This document shows positions 1 to 13,000 of a stretch of DNA of 64,000 bases, piece by piece (the first letter of the stretch is position 1; each line of letters opens with the position of its first letter). Both the position numbers and the translations under genes were made by a program. Source of the DNA: Atkinsonella hypoxylon (Eukaryota; Ascomycota; Sordariomycetes; Hypocreales; Clavicipitaceae); contig JFHB01000001.1 of NCBI GenBank assembly GCA_000729835.1, positions 248,001 through 312,000 on the forward strand. The letters run 5' to 3'. Under the pieces are notes generated by a model. The model had not been told where the DNA came from. It saw only the letters and a list, made by a program, of their open reading frames with translations, and made no database searches.

Positions 1-1
1 T

Positions 2-385
2 GCCGGAGAGAAGTCTGTTCTACGACACTGGCAGCCACCTCATCTAATGCATATCTCTGCTTCAGCAAAAGTGATAAATGAAAAGTGCAAGAAATCAGAT
101 ATTGCAGACATTTTTTCTATTCATCAGGAAACTGAAGAAAGAGAAAACAGTCTTGTTGTGGTATGCTTGATGATTATCTCGTCTATATTGATTGACCTGG
201 GCTGCCAGCCGGGGCGCCTATTTTCAATATTGAAGTCGAGCGCCGTCGCCACCACGTTTCAACTAATGGGTGATCAAGCGGGTGAATGTTACGAACTGGA
301 AATTAACACAGTGCCAGACATGGATATGCTGGTAGCTCGCCTTCACCGGTTGTGTGCATCTCAACCTGCTGTAGCCAGATGCTGA
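2..385 (+). CDS. Possible 3' end of an unidentified gene, cut by the left edge
   Basis: An open frame runs from base 2 to the TGA at 383-385 without a stop; the first internal ATG is at 47. The roughly 127-residue reading has a short hydrophobic stretch near the middle (VVVCLMIISSILIDLG) and otherwise mixed composition. I recognise no family. Because the frame is open at the window edge it could be the last exon of a gene that starts upstream, or chance. No second gene-like feature adjoins it, and the next 4 kb is gene-poor. Confidence 0.25.
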   Translation, partial: AGEKSVLRHWQPPHLMHISASAKVINEKCKKSDIADIFSIHQETEERENSLVVVCLMIISSILIDLGCQPGRLFSILKSSAVATTFQLMGDQAGECYELEINTVPDMDMLVARLHRLCASQPAVARC

Positions 386-3300
386 GGCCCAAGTGTTCAG
401 ACGCTCGACGCTGTGACAAGATTGACACAATTTTGCCGGAAAGAACGTGACTTGGTGATTTTTTGGGGGTTGGTGTCACTCAAGCGTTGAAGGTTTTGGG
501 GAGTCGTTCCTGACTTGCTAGTATAGTAACATTTCTCTGCGGTGCCACTCGAGAGCCAGGAAGATGACACCACCTGGCACACTAAACATAGTTATCACGT
601 ACGCAAAACTTATGAGACAGTCTATATTATGCGAATTACATACTCGGGCAAACCCTTCACATCATCACCATGACTCGGCATAGGCGCCGGTGTATTTCAA
701 ATTACCAATGGAGGTTTATGCTTGCTTGCTCCTCGCCCCCGATGAGACCAGCATTTATTATGGATTTTGCCGCTCTTGGTTGCAGTATTCCGTATTTTGC
801 CCTGTATGGTTGCATTGGTTTGAGGCCCGACATCCTGGATGTCGTTGAAATGGAGCAAGGCCAGTCATCGGTCCTGCAGAAGATAACTGCAGCAATTTGC
901 GCTGTTCATCCATTGGAATCACTCCAGGCGAAGTTTTACCAGCTGAAGGTAAACAGGACGCGTACTCATGCCATAAACATGTTATGCAACAATGAGAGCA
1001 GGGTAGTGCCGCCCAAGATTAGTGATATCTCCCTAAAAGAGAGGGGATACAGTGGAGGTATTTGCTGCCTTCGGTTCTTCATTTCATGCTGATTTCAACC
1101 CTTCTTTTTTCACGCAGATGAAAGAATGACAAGGTAGATAGCGTCTTTTGAAAGCGACCCAGCGAGAGGCTGCGGCCTAATAAAAAGACAGTAGTCTATG
1201 CAAGAAGATGAAGATGGCGTTCTTCCACCCCGCTTCAATGGCATGTCTCTCTTCTGCCATTCTACTTTTTCAAAGGCCGAAGTCACTAATTCTTGCTCCT
1301 CTGAGCAATAGACGGAGCGAGAAACAGACTGCGAATCATGCCAGCACGCTGAGCATGTTGAAGCTTGACTCGGTGGATGGCAGGGGATCATAACCCTGTC
1401 ATTTCGTGAACGCTTGGTAATCAATTTTTGCGACGGTGACCGGTTTAGTTTGCTATTGGAAGAAGAAGGTGGCATCCCGGATTGCGAAGGCAAGATTGGC
1501 AGAGCTCAAACGAATGATCCTGGACAAATTTGGCGGATGCAAGGATGAACAACAGTCAGAGGTCTCCGGCCACCGTCGTATCAAACGCAACTCCTTCTGC
1601 ATTGAACTATTTTCATCAGATCAACGAGCTGTATGTACATAGGTGTAGAGTAATGCGCTAATGAATGACCCTGTCACCCTTTCGAGGTACTTGAGTTTGC
1701 AATACCCATGCAAGAGCATCTAGACCAATCCTTCAAATTGTCTCATCGTTGCTCAAAAGCCACTAAGCCCCGCCAGCAACTTGTGGGCTGATGAATGGTG
1801 GCTCTGCTGAATGCTCAGATCGCCCAGAACGAATACAAATGTAGGCAGTATGTGTAGGACTGTGACACAGCGACAGCTTTGAACGCCTGACCAGTTGTAG
1901 GCAAACTAGAAAACCGGCTTAGCCCTCTTCGATGACCAAACTTAACCTGGCTTGCTGTATCGTTGCTCATGACAGCAACACCTTCAACGTCCGAGTTGCA
2001 GTTCTGGGAGGAGAGGCGTGTCGTGAGCTCCACCCACCTTCGACAGAAACAGGGACAGCATACGGGCCATATTAGCCTAGCTATGGGGGCAAAGTCTGGG
2101 TGGTCAGATGAGACAGACTAAGGCCTCGGCCTACCAGACTGCTTCGTGAGCATAACCTTTCTGAAGGATATAAGTAGGCTATGCTTCTAAGACCTGGAAG
2201 CGAGGGATCTTGCTTATTCCTGACTTTGCTGACCGCTGGGGTGTATACAGCGCAGCTCTTTGACGTTATCATGTTGCCTGAGCTTGTCAGTTTTTCTAGG
2301 TGAAATGGGGATGGGAATGCCCTTGAGCATCACCATAAAACCTTGTCTCTCTGGGGATTTCTAGATGTTTAGGATTCCTGTTTCTTGTTTTGCAAGCTGA
2401 AGCGGAAACTACCTAGGCAAAACGCTTTCTGGTCTGGCGCACTTGACGTCAGCAAACGAAAAGAGACTTGGGCGGAATCAGAATATCTTAGGTAAACGGT
2501 TGTGGCGACCATGGATGGGAAGGAGATAACTAATGGCGGAAACCAACTGTTCAGCATTGGCGTGGCAAGCAGCGTGGCGGCCTCTAAACTCCGGTACATT
2601 CCACATCCATTGGTGGTGATTTGGATCTTGTGTAGCACGCAACGGTACAAGGTACCTAGGTGAGGCTCTGTTGTTCCTCGGAGGAATCGCCAGCGCCGTT
2701 AGATGCACGATATCCGGCTTTAACGCATTCCCATGGGCGAGCAGCCGCAATAGTTTTACTTGCTGCTGAAGATGACATGTCATAATCATAATGGTAGTGA
2801 GCCAGTGAACGGACCTGCCCGCTCGGGCAGCACAACTTTTTAAACTGTTTCTCTTATTGGTTCTTTACTCTCTATAATCTGGGAATTGCCACTGTCGGTC
2901 CGACCACTGTCTGGATCTAGCATCCCGACTCGTCGAAGTTTTCTTACTAGACACCGGGGCGGACCAAGGTGTTTATTTATTACAGAGACTGAAGTTGATC
3001 CGTGTGCCCGCCACGGAGACAACGGGACTGATCGGCACGGCCCGAACCATACCTCTTCATTTACACTCCAAACTTTGAATGATTTTGACAAGTCGGTTTC
3101 TAGCCACCTATCATACCTAATCCTTCACACAAATTTGCATAAGATTCAGGCTGCGAGGACTTACAAGGAAGTCTTGCTCATATTTATAGCCCGATAACTT
3201 ACCAAAATTACGTGGTAATTGCGTGTATCATGATAAGCGGCAATCTCAGTAGTTATACTACAACCCTTGTGGATATTTTTGCAATATGATTCCAGAGTTG

Positions 3301-4831
3301 GGAATTGTACACGCTATTTAAACCTGAGAAGCCCATCTTCCCTACCTCCATTGTGGACGGTGAGCACGCCTGAGCATAACTTAGAACTTGTTATATGAGA
3401 TCTATCTATTATACAACCCCAATCCCCCATAACATCTCTCAGCTCACGGAGCACACGAGGGAGGATGATAATTCGTGTTAGAACGACGGGCTGACCAGGT
3501 TCAGGAATCATCAAGTACCGTCAAGCATCTGAGTGCAAGATTTGTTGCCACCCAAACTGAAGGAAATTGCTCCTCTAGAAACGAAAATTCTGGCAGGTAA
3601 TGAGGGCACTGGCCTAGTAAAAGATGCTGGACTATCGGTATTTATATAACACGATACCCAGTTGAGGCCCAATTCACCCCTATGACAATGTGGTAGGAGT
3701 TCTTCTCTTTGCCGCTTAGCTAATTATAGACATCCTAACAGCCCTGCTAGCTTTCTACAATGTAACCCCTGTATGGTTTTGTAGAGATACAAGCCCCTCT
3801 TTATACAGCTGGCAGGTTCCCCTCTGCAGGCACAAGGTGGATATACAGGGTATTAAACGCTACTGAAAGATATGTTCCTTGTTATATAATTTTCCTTCAA
3901 TGAAAAGTCACTTCTAGTTCCACACTGCAACTCACGCATTCCCGAGCTGACCATTGATAGGCTCCTTCCCCCCTGTTAGGTCACCGGTGCAAAATTAAAG
4001 AAAACTGTATTGCATGTTGTTAATAGAGGTTTACGTATGTATAGTCTTAATGAAAATGCTTAATTTTATACTGTATCCACATAAGTCGGGGACCTCGGGA
4101 TGCGGAACACCAGGCTGCGCGTGACCTGATTAGGTAAAGCATAATGGGTTTCATTACGTCAATGGAATGACCTCTGCTTACGGAATAGTTGCTAAACATT
4201 TGCTGGAATTGGGATGCCCTAAGGGCCAATTAGAAAACTGAATGTTTAGCGGGTACTACTTCTGATAGCAGCAATTATAGCATAACAGACTTCGACTATT
4301 CCGTAATAAGAAAGATTTGACTGTTATTAGACCTACTCTCTTCCTGAGCCTTACCTGATTAGGCGACCTACAGCCTGGTGTTCCGCACCCCGACCGTCCT
4401 ATACTTCCTAAGGCTCCCCAAATCTTACGAATCCGCCCCAATTTTGGGGGCTTCAATTGACGCATCTCGTCACAGAATGGGCGCTAAATTCAAACGGTCG
4501 TCAGCTACAGTACAAGTACAATTCGAGCAATTGACCCAGAACTTGCATACAAACAGAACCTGCTGCTTTTAGGACCCCAAAGTTTGAATGTGCGGAAATT
4601 GCTGCGACTTTCGATATTATAGTGAGTTGGTCTGCTATTAGGGCATTTGTGACCCATCTGATGTCTTAGCACACTGAAAGGGATTCCGCGTAAATTCCAC
4701 TTTTGTAGATATAATTATAATGTAGTTGTTCAAATATCTAGAAATTCGTTATCTAATCATATATAATTTATATTGACACTTGCGAGATATGCTCTCCAGC
4801 AACGGCAATCCGCAGCAACGCTACTTACTCA
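386..4831. other. Gene-poor 4.4-kb stretch
   Basis: No recognisable gene. The longest frame (670-1092, +, 140 codons) has no motif I know and no neighbouring exon that extends it. Short frames at 1436-1642 (+), 2478-2789 (-) and 2886-3197 (+) overlap or oppose one another and look like chance. The right-hand part (about 3200-4800) looks AT-richer than the gene blocks by eye. It contains an inverted-repeat element at 4095-4393, listed separately. Degraded transposon sequence is possible, but I cannot name a family. Confidence 0.6.
4095..4393. mobile_element. Foldback / MITE-like element, about 300 bp
   Basis: The arm at 4095-4140 (core ATGCGGAACACCAGGCTG, then CCTGATTAGGTAAAGC) recurs inverted at 4348-4393. 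About 40 of 46 positions match and most differences are transitions. A shorter inner pair, CTTACGGAATAG near 4177 and CTATTCCGTAATAAG near 4292, is also inverted, so the whole block could fold back on itself. There is no transposase frame between the arms. This fits a non-autonomous DNA transposon or a relic. I could not define a clean target-site duplication, so the true ends are uncertain. Confidence 0.45.
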
Positions 4832-6472
4832 ATGCGCCACGTTGTGGCGCGTAGGTGCCACAATCTAGGAGTCAGTATTGACCTGTGGCATAACTACCTA
4901 TTAGCCTTCTCCAAGACGAGCTGTCTGTTCAACCTGCTAGCATCTCTCAATAACTCAACCCATGCAGTAAGGACGCCACGCAGAGATATTGCAAATAGCC
5001 CGCAGAACCTCATGGATATGCAGAGAGAGCCCATCGAGGCACTAGCTGGTTCAACGAGCGATATCGAAGATAGCCTCGAAACAGCGGACTATAGCTCCAA
5101 GCAAGACAACCAGCGTGGCCTCTGCGAAAAGAAACCTGAGGCTATTCGGGATGCCTGCAAATGGAGGGACGTACAAAAGCTGAGAAGTCTCGCCGAATCA
5201 ACTGATGGGCTCCTCAATGATGAATTACGCCGGCTAGCCTGTACGTATATCTTGACATGGCCTGTTCTGGCAGCCTTTCGGCCATCAAGTGCATGTTCGT
5301 GTGTGAAACTAAGTTGCATCTCCTCATTTATTAGGGCCTGTTCTGCTAGGCCTCTCACCCGAACCTTCTACTTGTCCAAAGGACACCGTGGAGGACGAAA
5401 CAAGCACCCAGTGTGACTGGGAAAGCTTACCGCGTCATCGAGATGAGGAACAAGTACAACTCGATGTGAATAGGTCTTTCATATATTATCCAGTAGGTGC
5501 GTGCCTGGAGACCACTATCCCTGATATAATATGAATGGGAACTCAAAACTCTAAAACTCGATGTACTACATCTCACCTTCCACTAACGTCTTATCGATTC
5601 GCACAGACAAGTCAGATGCTCATATAGAAAAATGCAAATCAGAGCTGTCATCCCTAATCATCGAAGTTTTACGTCGCCATCCATATCTCTGTTATTTCCA
5701 AGGCTATCACGATATATGTCAGGTTTTCCTGCTAGCCTTGCAACCAACATGGCGGGCCCGTCTGGTTGCGAGGCTATCCATACTCCGCATACGAGACTTC
5801 ATGCTTCCCAGTCTGAGGCCAACAACTGCGCAGCTAAGGCTGCTTCCCGATATTCTCGCCAATGCCGATCCCAAACTTCGAAAACATATTGCAACCGTAG
5901 AACCATTCTACGCACTGGCAGGCACTCTCACCATGTACGCCCACAACATCGAAGCGTATCGGGACATTGCACGACTCTTTGACGTCCTTCTTGCCCGGGA
6001 GCCGGTCTTCACCATATACGTTTTTGCTCAGATTGTCATCAACCGTCGCGACGAACTCTTGGAGATTGTCGAACTGGATATGCTGCAAGTCGTGCTCTCC
6101 AGAGTACCGCCAAATATGGACATCAACGCTCTTGTCACCGACGCCGTCAGTCTGTTTGATCGCTACCCTCCACATATACTGCCATACTGGCGGCACATCT
6201 CCGAATACAGTTCGTTGAAAACTGCTAGATCCATCGAGACGAGCTCCCGTCAGACCTTAGAAGATGGCCATGCCTTTTTCGAAGAACAAACAAAAGAAGT
6301 TCGCTGGGCGGAAATGTGCGAAAGGATATCAATGGCAATTTGGGAATATCGCCGGCCCATCCGAGTATTTGGCATTGCAACCGCAGTCGTCGCCGTGGCA
6401 TTCTACATACGCCGGAACCCGTCTGTTCTTCGATACGTGATGTCTCTCTTTGGTTCAACAGGCAGGCCCTGA
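4832..6472 (+). CDS. TBC-domain Rab GTPase-activating protein, Gyp8/TBC1D20-like
   Basis: Predicted exons 4832-5240, 5335-5496 and 5607-6472 give 478 residues; phases close at both joins (donors GTACGT and GTGCGT). The TBC domain starts after the conserved LRRLAWPVLLGL. It carries the catalytic arginine finger in LDVNRSFIYYP (R183) and the glutamine finger in YFQGYHDI (Q222). TBC proteins stimulate GTP hydrolysis by Rab GTPases. The closest type is the ER-anchored Gyp8/TBC1D20 group that acts on Ypt1/Rab1, which fits the hydrophobic C-terminal segment at about 444-458 followed by a short basic tail. The first 60 residues look unconserved, so translation may begin at the second in-frame ATG (5012), giving 418 residues. 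The gene converges on VPS52, another trafficking gene. Confidence 0.85.
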
Positions 6473-6978
6473 CAAAATCGATTTCACGACGAACGGACTT
6501 TTTCATACCAAAATCACTAAAATCAGAGGGATCCCGCAGGCGTTTTTTGTGTTCATTCTTTTCTTGAGGCTGTTACATCATTCTGGCAGTAAAAATAAAA
6601 GCGTATTTTCTACGGGAAACTTGGGGAGTTGATACATCTTTTTGATAGATTGTAAGAGTATCGTGGATCCTCACGGTAACAAGCGCATGATTTACGGACG
6701 TTTACAGTTTTTGTTAGAAAAAAAAAAAGGCAGTCACTCTGCCGGTAGACCACTTCATCAGCTGTGCTGGGTGTCTTTGGGGGCATTTATCAAGATACCT
6801 GGCAATGAAAAGGCGTATAGATAGGACTGCTTCGCAGTCCGTTCCTTATAGCTTAATAGCGAATCTCAGGCATTCACAGATAACGCAGTTAAAAACGCGA
6901 GTAAGTTTCGTCACTGTCATGTTGCGCGTAGATCAAGGCCAAACATAGGACCATTTGGAATCACGATGCTAAATTACA
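6473..6978. other. Convergent intergenic region, TBC GAP / VPS52
   Basis: Shared 3' region between two converging genes. It holds an A-rich run near 6717-6728 and nothing that looks coding. I see no clear terminator element beyond AT-rich sequence. Confidence 0.6.
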
Positions 6979-9149
6979 TTACGCGTCTTCCTGATGCGCC
7001 GCTTTCAACTTTTCAAAATGCTCCTGCTGTTCCGCAGCAAACTTGCCAGTTGTGTCGCCGATAATGGTCAAAATCAGGGAGTAATTATTATAGAGAAAAC
7101 GCTCGCTCTTCCGCTGGTCACCGCCATAAGACAGACTCTGCTTCTCCAGGAAGGCCTCGACCTCGGAACGCAGACGGCGCAAGCTGGCTATAACTGGCTC
7201 ATCGTCTCCAGCTTCCGCACTCAAGGTCAGGAACCCGTGGAGAAGTTGACCGAAGCGCTGGGTGACAACATGCGGCGCCGCGGTCATTTTTGCGCTATCG
7301 CTTGTGGATCGACTGGGTTTGCTGGGTAGATTGTTGGACAATTGTCGGACGGATTCACAATGTCGGTCCATGACGACTTGTAATCTTGGCCAAAGAAGCA
7401 TGTTCGTGCCATTGATATAGTTGTCGACTGCTGGCACTTTACGACGCTGAAGCTCGAATGCAAAATGTTGATTCATCCGAATGCATAGTAGAATGCCCAA
7501 GGCGTCATATGTGTCAGACACGAGGGTCTTTGTCAGAGTCTGACCTGTTTCAAAGGTAGTCTCGAAGATGTAGTTGAATATCCTTGAGATTTGCGAATAT
7601 GACAAAGCTGGAGAGAAGAAGGTGACCAAAAAGGTATATTCCGCTGTTGCATTGTCTATGAGAGCCAAGTTGAAGTTTCGAAACTGAACTTCCAAATAAT
7701 GTGTTGTTTGGTCCTCCTCTGCGAGGTGTGAAGTAATTGCGGCCTGGTTGCCTCTCTTCAACAGATCCATTCTCCGGCCCAAGTTGAATGCGTCGTGTGG
7801 AGGCCCTGCAGCTCGCGTGCTTGACAATACAGTAGCCATTCGTGTGGTATCTTCGTGCCCCAGCGTGTCCGACTTATCGAGAAGGTGAGTCTTGATCTTG
7901 GCCAATGATTGCTGGTACCTGTTGAACTGCGTTTGGTAGTACCATCGCATTGTATTCATGTACGCCCGAGAAATCTCATCAGCTAGTGTTGCATGGTGCC
8001 TATGAAGAAATGTGTACAAGTCTTTGAAACGTAGAAAATTTTGCTGCTGTAGGATTTGAGCATTTATATGTGGTGACCGTAAAGCTTTTATCTGAACCAC
8101 TAGAAAATCCCGAATACGCTCAATTGCCTTTTGCTGCAGTCAGCATTTAGTTTTGTAGGGAATCGCAAGCATCCGATGCGATATTACGTTACTCACTTTG
8201 AGGGTAAGTTTCTCTAATAATGGTTCCAGCTCTGCGGACGCCTTGTTGAGTCGCGATCCTGAAGACGATTTCTTTTCATGTGCAGCAGCCCTTCTGTCTA
8301 ACTCTGTCAGGATCTTTGCCCATGACTCATCGATATGGCCTGTCGAAATTTTCGAAACTACTTCAGGGGACAAGCTCAGTTCTTCCACTAGCGGTCCCAG
8401 GGCTTTCTCGACGTCTTTACGATTCTGCAGTCGGCGATTCAGCACAGCAGACCGTTCTTGTAATGACTCAATATCAGCGGATACAACGGCCAGGTCGTTT
8501 CGAAAGCTGGTCAGGTTCATCTCGACTGAATGGAGCACATCATCGCAAGCATTAATCGATCGATGGAGGTTTTCGAATGTGGCCAGTTCCTGTTGGTCTG
8601 GCAGCTTCGCGTTAGTGATATTCTTTGTGGTTTCTCAAATAGCTATTAAGGTGACAAGAGCCCAAACACACAATCGTCCACGCTCTGTGCCTGCCGTGAT
8701 ACTGCAGCGACGTCGTCCGAGTCATAGGATGACGCAAGCTCCTTCAAGGATAAACCGCCGAAATCAACTTCCAATTCAAGATCTGCTTCGACGATAGAGC
8801 TAGTTTGGGCATTCTGCTTGCCCTGGTCATGAGCCTCGGCTTCTTCTGCGTCTTTCAAGAGCCTGTCCAGAAGCTCTAGAGAATTAGACACGTTCGAGAC
8901 CGTGGTAGATTGTCGCAACGAAGAACCGTTCACTCGACGCGATGGTGATAGTAAGGAGGATGAAGAATCATTGGATACGAGGGATAGCGATGAGCTTCTG
9001 GGGGAGTTTCCAGCTCTTTGTGAAGTTACATAAGGGCTTAGAGTGCTAGAAGTCTTGCGCGGAAGAGGTGAATACGACCTGCTCCCAGATTGCGGCGTGG
9101 ATTGACCAGAGGCACTTGATGGGCCCCCAGCCAGTCGATCCAGCCACAT
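6979..9149 (-). CDS. VPS52: Vps52, subunit of the GARP tethering complex
   Basis: Three exons on the minus strand, 9149-8672, 8597-8197 and 8133-6979, give 677 residues. The first intron has a CACTAACG branch site and both phases agree. Vps52 is a core subunit of GARP (Vps51-54), which tethers endosome-derived vesicles at the trans-Golgi. Recognisable features are the N-terminal MWLDRLAGG start, a serine-rich linker, the coiled-coil segment FENLHRSINACDDVLHSVE, the block AIERIRDFLVVQIKALRSP, and the Vps52/Sac2 core with INAQILQQQNFLRF. The length matches fungal homologues. The start is well supported because the conserved N-terminus begins at the first ATG. Confidence 0.93.
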
Positions 9150-11239
9150 GTCGCGGCAGTGGGATATAGCACAATATTAGAATTCGGCGTGGGAGGCGAT
9201 GGAGACGACCATGTTAGCACTCAGAGCTTCAACTCGTGGTTGCTCTCTTTCAGGTTGACTGTCCGAAGCTCAACATATCATGGTCTGCACATGGCGCCAG
9301 CTTGCAGGTACTGGTAAGGCTGTTGCTTTCAACATACCAGTGGGGCAGGTCTGGGTGTTGTGCTGGAGCTAAGGGGCTTTGATTGGCTATAATATTTTCA
9401 ACATCGACCAGGCTGGAATGATGTCAACTGGCAGCGATTGTCAGAGCCATGGACTACATTGACAGGGAAAGTTGAATTCTAAGAGATGAATATCCAGGAT
9501 GTACTTCGTATAGATTGAGTGTTGTGCTTTGCCAGCGTGGCGAAGGTAAGCATGGACGGATAGTTCAAACGAGCGGCCGTCAAGCTCTGCCATGGTCTTG
9601 ATGATTACTGTTCTTATGACCACGTGCTTTTGCATTTTATCCAGTGCTTCATAAATAGTCGCATGCGGGCGTACCGAAGTCGCGTAACGAAGTCGCGTAA
9701 CGAAAGTCGCGTACATGGTATGAGAGAAAACTTGAGACGCCTGAGGTTCTCTTGCTTGTCAGGTTGCTCTATATTCCATTGGACGGGAAGTCCTTTCATT
9801 ACCAGCTACCTATAGTGACTTGCCGAGCACGGACAAGCACATAATTAAAGTAGAATGTAGAAAATGCACGGTGCCTGGGGCGGATCGACTTGATCGACTT
9901 GGTCTGATTGTTGTCTTTGACGTGTTAAACTCCGATTCACCATCGGCTGGGGTGCAGAAGACATCATGTGACCTGAAAAGCAGGAATCGGGGTTGTTCTA
10001 TCAGGCTACTGTCTTGGATGCACCACAGCGCGCGTCTGTCATATAACTTCGGCTACTAGAGTGCCGCAAGGGCATGACGACGTTGCATGAACATCAATTC
10101 TAGTAAATAAACTCGGCTGCTATTATAATTCTAGTCCTCCGTCACGACATGCGGCGCCATGTGCGACTTTGTATATTGTTCTTGAGTTCTCAGGCACCAA
10201 CAGCAGACAGAGTTCAGATCTGGTACCTAAGATACCTCGGGTACCTGGGGTACAGGCACGCGGGCAGGCTGCGAACGCCACCGGCCAGTGAGCCCCTCCG
10301 ACTACTAACCATATGCATTGACCCCTTCCAGCTGTTGCCCCCCAACCACTCGCTGTAATTGTACCAGACCAGACCAGACGTCTTGCAGTTCAGCCTTCAG
10401 GCATTGTCCTAGGTACTTGCGGGAGCTTCCCACTTCAACCAGACCTCATCGTCAAGGAGGCATTGACATGGAGACTAGAAACGAGATTCTCAATCACTCA
10501 AAAAATTATCAATGGCTTTGCAACCGGAGCGCGGAGGTTTAGTCCAGTTCGCCTTTAACTTCAGGAAAGCGTCTTCGCGTGCAAGCGCGTCAAACTCGAT
10601 GCTATTTAGTCGGTTCCAATTCCTCCAAGGCCCGTCTTCTAAAACTGTAGTTGGACTGCTGTTGACAGGAAACGCTACTCGTACCATTAATCTTCAATTC
10701 ATGGTCATGACGGTCCCAGCTGTTGTGTGACTGACTGTACATATGACCGACCCAGAGAGGCTAATCTCGATGTTCTGATGGAGTGTAACCTTCAAATCGT
10801 GTCCAAGTTCCCGAACAGACATTGAACTGTGCGGCAACGGACGTGAAATTGAATAACAAATACTCTGTCTTTCCACAAATCTGTCCCTTTTCTTTTAGTA
10901 TCTCTTGGTTCAAGCGTTCTGGCGCCATTTGCTAGATCTTCTCCCAGATGGTTGAGCAAGTGTTGGCTTGGTGAATGAGCTCGCGCGCTGCGCTGGATGG
11001 TCTCCTCCTGGTACCCGCCCCCAGGGCCCAATCACACATGGCAAACAAAAAATATTCCAGACGGCGACCTTTTTCCCCTCCATCCTCTTCTCTTCTCTTC
11101 CCGTCTTGCGTTCGACCCTTCTTTTCCTCCTCTCCACCCACTGTACAGCACCTCCACTGCCTTTCGGTGTCAAATTCATCATTCCCGTTTCCTCTCCTTC
11201 TACTTCCAAACAAGTCCGATTTCTTGCGCAATCATCACC
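9150..11239. other. Divergent intergenic region, VPS52 / eIF5A (2.1 kb)
   Basis: No supported gene. It contains a short tandem repeat at 9671-9713, a GGTACC-rich patch at 10222-10256, and a pyrimidine-rich tract at about 11068-11160 just upstream of eIF5A. The tract is of the kind often found at strongly expressed fungal promoters and leaders. Open frames at 10968-11432 in several phases reflect this CT-rich tract and are not genes. Confidence 0.6.
9671..9713. repeat. Tandem repeat, unit about CGAAGTCGCGTAA
   Basis: Three near-identical copies of a 13-14-bp unit stand side by side (GTACCGAAGTCGCGTAACG, then GAAGTCGCGTAACG, then AAAGTCGCGTAC). Each unit contains the small palindrome CGCG. No coding role is seen. 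Confidence 0.75.
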
Positions 11240-12161
11240 ATGGCTGAAGAGGTATGTCGCTCTACAATTACGGTGCTACTTTTCATTGCGCGCGACGATA
11301 ATTGTGCAGTGGCCAAAAAAAAACCCACCCCGCATCGTCCCCTCGTGCCTGCCCCACGGCATCAGTACGCACAAATCAAAATCTCGACACTCAAAGTTGT
11401 GGTCTGAAATGGAGGTCGTGCGCAATTGGTGATGGTTTGGGCCGATGGATGATTCATTGTCAGAATATTCTCCATGAATTTCTTTTACTGACGAAAGCCG
11501 ATCAAATAGCACGATGTTACCTTCGAATCCGCCGATGCTGGCGCCTCTCTGACCTACCCCATGCAGTGCTCTGCTCTGCGCAAGAACGGCTTCGTTTGCA
11601 TCAAGGGCCGCCCCTGCAAGATTGTCGACATGTCCACCTCCAAGACTGGCAAGCACGGTCACGCCAAGGTCCATCTGGTTGCCCTCGACATTTTCACTGG
11701 CAAGAAGTACGAAGATCTCTCTCCCTCCACCCACAACATGGACGTCCCCAACGTTTCCCGTCGTGAGTATCAGTTGGTGAGTGCTCCTGTACCGGTCAAG
11801 AATCGCGGCGCAGAGTAAAGCTGAATGACGTTTCCTTAGCTTGACATTTCTGATGACGGTTTTCTCTCCCTTATGAACGAGGATGGCGACACCAAGGATG
11901 ATGTCAAGATGCCCGATGGCGAAGTTGGTGAGAAGATCAACAAGCTCTTCAAGGTTGAGGAGAAGGACACCAGTAAGCTATAACTCTTTCTCTTGCCTTC
12001 GCATTCAATGGACGCTGTCTGGAAGCTCGTCCACCTCCAGCCGGTGCATTCACCGTTCGTTCTTCGCGCATGTTCACTGATTGATACATGTAGACGTTAT
12101 CATCCTGACCTCCATGGGCGAGGAAGCTGCCGTTGAAGCCAAGGAGGCTCCCAAGCAGTAA
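11240..12161 (+). CDS. Translation factor eIF5A (hypusine-containing)
   Basis: Exons 11240-11251, 11510-11776, 11840-11972 and 12094-12161 give 159 residues. The first coding exon encodes only MAEE and is followed by a 258-bp intron, the largest of the gene. eIF5A binds the ribosome and relieves stalling at proline-rich and other difficult sequences, and helps termination. The hypusination loop TSKTGKHGHAK is intact, with K52 as the residue modified by deoxyhypusine synthase. The SH3-like N-terminal domain is followed by the OB-fold C-terminal domain ending EAKEAPKQ. Start context ATCACCATGGC is a good eukaryotic start. A CT-rich leader precedes it, consistent with high expression. Confidence 0.97.
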
Positions 12162-13000
12162 ATTTAATTTATGGTGGCCCCAAGCATCGCATGCCTTTGT
12201 TTGTAGCTTTGGCACAAACTCGTTCTTTTGATATCTGAACAGATCGGAATTAAGTAGATGATTCTTGGCGCGACAGATACACATGGGCGAGAGGTTTAGG
12301 TCGATGCGCGTGGAGACATTACGTGAACGGGATTGTATCGGCTAGCTGCGCACTGAGTACTAAAAACAGTCTTGGCGCTGGCGCTTTCAACAATTTTCTT
12401 TGTTTATGGAACGACTGAGGCCTTGCCAGCAACTCTTGAGTTAATTGCGGCTGGACGAGGCATACCCGAAAAAGAAAAGGCTGAGATATAATGACCGTAT
12501 TTCAAGTTCTCCTTCGGTGCACGATCGGTTAATTCGGGACAGTGGACACTTTCCTGTGACCTTTACCTAAAAGACTGTGAAGCATATGTAATTCGCCCCA
12601 AGTAAAAAATTTGATGAAGAGCTTCTGGACTCGTCCTAGAGAATATCCCACTTAGAGAGGGACGCACAAGAGCTGCTAAGAATTCGCAGCCCCCATCTTC
12701 TCACTACCGCTATGCACATGGGCCACTGAGAGCGTGTGGGTCACGTTAGTGTCTGCATACTCCGTGCACTCCAGGAACTTATCAAGGTATTCATCAAAGG
12801 CCAAAAAGAAGCGTCCAAGTTATTATCGCAGCTGGACTCCCTCTCTGATCACTCCCCTAATGCTGCGTTTGGTGACTCCGGGATTGTTCATGTCTGAAGG
12901 CTCTTTTTTGGCCCTTTCGGGGCTGGATTTGCGCCAGGCACTATACCACACCTGACTTACAATCTGCGTTTCTCGCTTTGTGAACGATTGTGCCAAAGCG
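12162..13000. other. Intergenic region, eIF5A / RRN7
   Basis: No gene seen. The first part is the eIF5A 3' region and the rest is upstream sequence for RRN7. Short frames such as 12734-12955 (+) show no motif. Confidence 0.6.

Noticed and set aside
11276..11734. 152-codon minus-strand frame across eIF5A
   Set aside because: Antisense shadow of the eIF5A second exon and first intron; no motif.
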